Below are positions 7,141-9,593 of a stretch of 9,593 nucleotides of DNA, piece after piece. The stretch spans positions 1-9,593 of the forward strand of contig JAJYCM010000087.1 in the NCBI GenBank assembly GCA_021778375.1, in the 5' to 3' direction. Within the stretch, counting starts at the first letter, position 1, and each line of letters starts with the position of its first letter. The DNA comes from Bacteroidota bacterium (lineage in GTDB: Bacteria; Bacteroidota; Ignavibacteria; Ignavibacteriales; Ignavibacteriaceae). The notes beneath the pieces were generated by a model that was not told the origin of the DNA, made no database searches, and worked only from the letters and a program-made list of their open reading frames with translations. The position numbers and the translations under genes are program-made.

Positions 7141-7319
7141 TGGGATTTCTCCTTCCGACTGTCTGCCGGTAGAGTCTGTTGCACAAATCCAAATTGTCAT
7201 TTCGACCAGAGGGAGAAATCCCATGTATAGCTTAAGTACACAAATTGAACGTGGGATATCTCAGTCGCAAGCTCCTTCGATATGACATCTGGAAGTTGTG
7301 CAACAGTCTCGGCAGTCGG
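7141..7319. repeat. REP-like imperfect long inverted repeat
   Basis: An intergenic palindromic element. The left arm (about 7155-7224) and right arm (about 7251-7319) are imperfect reverse complements around a 26-nt centre. Conserved blocks include CTGTTGCACAA (7176-7186) against TTGTGCAACAG (7296-7306), perfect, and TGTCATTTCGA (7195-7205) against TCGATATGACA (7277-7287), one mismatch. The core TGGGAT[TA]TCTC occurs three times: 7141-7151, reversed at 7213-7223, and 7252-7262. Intergenic repeats of this 'GTCATTTCGA...GAGAAATC' flavour are, from memory, common in Bacteroidota-related genomes. The right arm starts only 3 nt past the aminotransferase stop, so its transcript end may fold into this hairpin. 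No transposase is present. Whether it is dispersed in this genome cannot be seen from one window. Confidence 0.7.
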
Positions 7320-7322
7320 GTA

Positions 7323-8810
7323 TTATATAGGCTGCGTAACATGAGTATTTAGCCAACTTTTGATAATTGTCTTTTCTTCTTCATTTGATGAGAGGTGAAA
7401 AAATTCATTATTTTGTTGACAGTAACGGTAATCCTTTTCCCATAAGGATATATTTTTTGCGGTTACCTTAATAGATTCAATAATGAAATCCAATTCTTCA
7501 TTCGTTGTTGTAGGATGAATTGACATTCTTACCCAGCCGGGTTTTTCGGAAAGATCGCCTTCGTTTATTTTCTCTGAAATATGTTTCGATTGATCCGGGC
7601 TGACGTGCAAAAGGTAATGCCCATAAGTTCCAGCGCATGAACAGCCGCCGCGCATTTGAATTCCGAATCTGTCATTCAAAATTTTTACTAATAAATTATA
7701 ATGAATTTTGTCCACATAAAAAGAAATTGCGCCAAGCCTGTCTTCAATATTATCAGCCAGAATATGAAGACCCGGGATTTTCCTTAAACCGTCAATTGCT
7801 GTTTTGACTAAATATTTTTCTCTTTGCTCCATCTTGTCAACGCTCATCTCCTCTTTTAATTTTACGCAAAGCGCAGCCTTAATAGTTTGAAGAAAAGCAG
7901 GAGTTCCCCCGTCTTCACGTAGTTCGATATTTGATACGAATTTATGCTGCCCCCATGGGTTAGTCCAATCCACCGTACCGCCGCCGGGATTATCAGGTAC
8001 GAGGTTCTTATAAAGATGTGAATCAAAAATTATAACACCCGGCGTACCGGGTCCGCCTAAAAACTTATGGGGTGAGAAGAATATAGCATCTAACTTTTCT
8101 AAAGGATCAGCCGGATGCATATCAATATTTACATACGGCGCGGAACATGCAAAATCAATAAAGCAAAAGCCGCCGTTCTCGTGCATCATTTTTGCCATTT
8201 TATGATACGGTGTTTCAATACCGGTAACATTTGAACAGGCGGTAAATGCACCGATTTTTAATTTTCTATCTTTATACTTTTCAAGCTGAACTTCAAAATC
8301 ATGCAGATCGATCAATCCTTCGGAATCCGGTTGTATGCAAACTACATCAGCAATAGTTTCGAGCCATGACGTATGATTTGAATGATGTTCCATGTGCGTT
8401 ACAAAAACAACGGGAGTTAATTCAGCAGGTAGATTAAGATATGCTTTCAATTGTTCCGGCACCTTTAGTCCCAAAATTCTTTGGAATTTATTTATCATCG
8501 CAGTCATTCCGGAACCGGCTGTAATAATAACATCATCTTTGCCGGCGTGTACATGGTCTTTAATTATTTCATGAGCCGTTTGGTAAGCGACCGTCATTGT
8601 TGTACCGGTAATGCTTGCTTCGGAATGCGTATTGCCGACGTAGGGTCCAAAAGTTTCTACAATTTTCTTTTCAATCGGAGCATAAAGTCTGCCGCTTGCT
8701 ATCCAGTCGGAATAGATAATTTTTTTCTCACCGTAAGGAGAAGTAAAGGTTTGATCTATCCCAATAATATTTTTTCTAAATTGGTTGAAATATTCTTCTA
8801 AATCTTGCAT
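7323..8810 (-). CDS. Class V aminotransferase-fold PLP enzyme (SufS/NifS-like superfamily)
   Basis: A PLP-dependent enzyme of fold type I. The 495-residue protein shows the expected landmarks: an AGSGMTA phosphate-binding segment (98-104), EHHSN with the PLP-stacking His (141-145), Asp219 in FIDFA, and the Schiff-base Lys249 in SPHKF. Near the C-terminus RGGCSCAGTYGHY carries Cys390 and Cys392 where cysteine desulfurases have their catalytic Cys loop. The sequence is longer than typical SufS/IscS (about 400 residues), with extra segments at 280-305 and at the C-terminus. A cysteine desulfurase or lyase is possible, but this looks like an uncharacterised subgroup and I would not give it suf/isc/nif names. 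No scaffold (SufU, IscU) or SUF genes are nearby. The gene stands alone, 126 nt after the lipoprotein gene, with only a weak GGA-rich site before the ATG, and ends 3 nt before the REP-like element. Fold is certain; substrate unknown. Confidence 0.9.
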   Translation of the reverse strand: MQDLEEYFNQFRKNIIGIDQTFTSPYGEKKIIYSDWIASGRLYAPIEKKIVETFGPYVGNTHSEASITGTTMTVAYQTAHEIIKDHVHAGKDDVIITAGSGMTAMINKFQRILGLKVPEQLKAYLNLPAELTPVVFVTHMEHHSNHTSWLETIADVVCIQPDSEGLIDLHDFEVQLEKYKDRKLKIGAFTACSNVTGIETPYHKMAKMMHENGGFCFIDFACSAPYVNIDMHPADPLEKLDAIFFSPHKFLGGPGTPGVIIFDSHLYKNLVPDNPGGGTVDWTNPWGQHKFVSNIELREDGGTPAFLQTIKAALCVKLKEEMSVDKMEQREKYLVKTAIDGLRKIPGLHILADNIEDRLGAISFYVDKIHYNLLVKILNDRFGIQMRGGCSCAGTYGHYLLHVSPDQSKHISEKINEGDLSEKPGWVRMSIHPTTTNEELDFIIESIKVTAKNISLWEKDYRYCQQNNEFFHLSSNEEEKTIIKSWLNTHVTQPI

Positions 8811-8936
8811 AAAGGATTCCGTAATAAATTATGCACAATTGCTTAACTTTATTTTCGCTAAACTATAGAATTTTTTTCTTTTAAAGAAACAATAATTTAT
8901 TTTGGATTTTCATGCCGGCAGGTTATGAAATAGAAT

Positions 8937-9497
8937 TTATTTTACAGTTAAACTGCAAAGGTCAAAAAATGTTTTACCTTGAACCCCTTGAAATGAAAGA
9001 CCATTCAAGAAAACAACTTCAACTGAGTCATAATTAGCCGATGATAAGGTATCTACAATATTATAATTTGTCCAATTTGAATTTGTTATTTCTAAGTTCT
9101 TGTAGAACCTTGATGTATCGTTTATAATAGCGCTTAAGACAGCGACAGAGCCATTAGCTGAATCTGTTTTGGCCCAAAATGAAAATGTATAAATATAAGT
9201 TCCCTTTAACAACCTTACTTTTTGACTAACCAAATTTAATCTTACCCGACCTTGTATAAGAGAATTACGTCCGTACATTAATAAAGACCATTTCCCGCCA
9301 TCGGGCGGTACGTCATTTGAAAAATTTATCATCGAAATATTCGTCACATTCCATCCGCTTAATGAAGGCTGACCATTTTCTTCAAAGGAGGGGTTTTGCA
9401 GTAGATTTGTTTGAATCACGGGGTCTATAGCCTTATCGCAGGAATTAATCAACAGCGGTATAAAAAGTAAAATTATTTTGAATAAATTCTGTTTCAT
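8937..9497 (-). CDS. Lipoprotein with a CBM4/9-like jelly-roll domain
   Basis: A secreted lipid-anchored protein of unknown role. From the Met at 9497 there are 186 residues: a short KQNLFK n-region, a hydrophobic core, and a lipobox-like LINSC with Cys20 as the lipidation site. The mature part opens with NLLQNPSFEE-x5-SLSGW (32-49), followed by a Gly/Ser-rich PPDGGKWSLLMYG, alternating beta-strand sequence, and a C-terminal FFDLCSLTVK. This is the usual signature of CBM4/9-like galactose-binding-fold modules, which bind sugars or simply act as adhesive beta-sandwiches. There is no catalytic domain. An upstream in-frame Met at 9563 would add 22 residues ahead of the signal sequence, so I prefer 9497. 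No Shine-Dalgarno is visible, as is common in Bacteroidota. It does not obviously belong with the cytochromes. The lipoprotein call is firm; sugar binding is a guess. Confidence 0.8.
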   Translation of the reverse strand: MKQNLFKIILLFIPLLINSCDKAIDPVIQTNLLQNPSFEENGQPSLSGWNVTNISMINFSNDVPPDGGKWSLLMYGRNSLIQGRVRLNLVSQKVRLLKGTYIYTFSFWAKTDSANGSVAVLSAIINDTSRFYKNLEITNSNWTNYNIVDTLSSANYDSVEVVFLNGLSFQGVQGKTFFDLCSLTVK

Positions 9498-9593
9498 ATT
9501 ATTTGTTTTACTGTAATAATATTTAACACAAATATTATTTATAATATTTACAAGGCACTGCATCTTCGGGTTTGTTTTGTATAAGAAAGGGAT

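Noticed and set aside
8392..8801. Plus-strand open frames inside the PLP enzyme gene
   Set aside because: They are antisense shadows of conserved active-site-coding sequence and have no recognisable protein features.
8860..8900. Palindromic TTTCTTTTAAAGAAA between the lipoprotein and PLP enzyme genes as a terminator
   Set aside because: It has almost no loop and no G/C pairs to speak of, so it would not form a stable terminator hairpin; it is an AT-rich coincidence.
9498..9563. Upstream start of the lipoprotein at 9563
   Set aside because: It would place 22 additional residues before a good lipoprotein signal peptide with its own Met-Lys start at 9497.

Overview
The window is AT-rich bacterial DNA in which every gene I can support lies on the minus strand, so it reads from right to left. 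Signal peptides ending in '-Ala-Gln', weak or absent Shine-Dalgarno sequences, a CBM-like lipoprotein, and an intergenic repeat of the 'TGTCATTTCGA...GAGAAATCCCA' kind together suggest the Bacteroidota/Ignavibacteriota (FCB) group. A multihaem-rich anaerobe such as an Ignavibacteria member would fit. This assignment is an inference from style; there is no marker gene.

Layout, in order of transcription. (1) 9497-8937: a small lipoprotein with a CBM4/9-like jelly-roll signature. (2) 8810-7323: a class V PLP-dependent aminotransferase-fold enzyme with a Cys-Ser-Cys motif near its C-terminus. (3) 7322-6879: a gene-free stretch with a REP-like imperfect long hairpin (7141-7319), a perfect 14-bp inverted repeat containing a Fur-box-like sequence (7036-7077), and an AT-rich leader. 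(4) 6878-119: a tight block of five genes that is probably one operon, followed by a probable terminator at 45-92. The block holds a 24-residue membrane microprotein (6878-6804), a 13-haem cytochrome c fused to a membrane cytochrome b (6762-4543), a 19-haem cytochrome c with one C-terminal membrane anchor (4532-2532), a free-standing membrane cytochrome b (2504-1644), and a seven-haem NapC/NirT-family cytochrome with three membrane helices (1624-119).

How they may work together: the operon encodes 39 c-type haem sites (13 + 19 + 7) plus two b-type membrane modules, with no catalytic (reductase) subunit in view. The architectures match two Geobacter inner-membrane quinol oxidases used for extracellular respiration: CbcL (multihaem c fused to a HydC/FdnI-type b) and ImcH (seven haems, three TM, NapC/NirT family). 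I infer a quinol-to-periplasm electron relay with two or three entry points. The 19-haem protein plus the separate cytochrome b looks like a split version of the fused protein, because its anchor matches the first helix of the fused protein and the next gene supplies the rest. The most interesting points are this fused/split pairing next to an ImcH-like protein, the unannotated microprotein with the strongest ribosome-binding site in the window, and the 8+8+3 haem repeat of the 19-haem protein.
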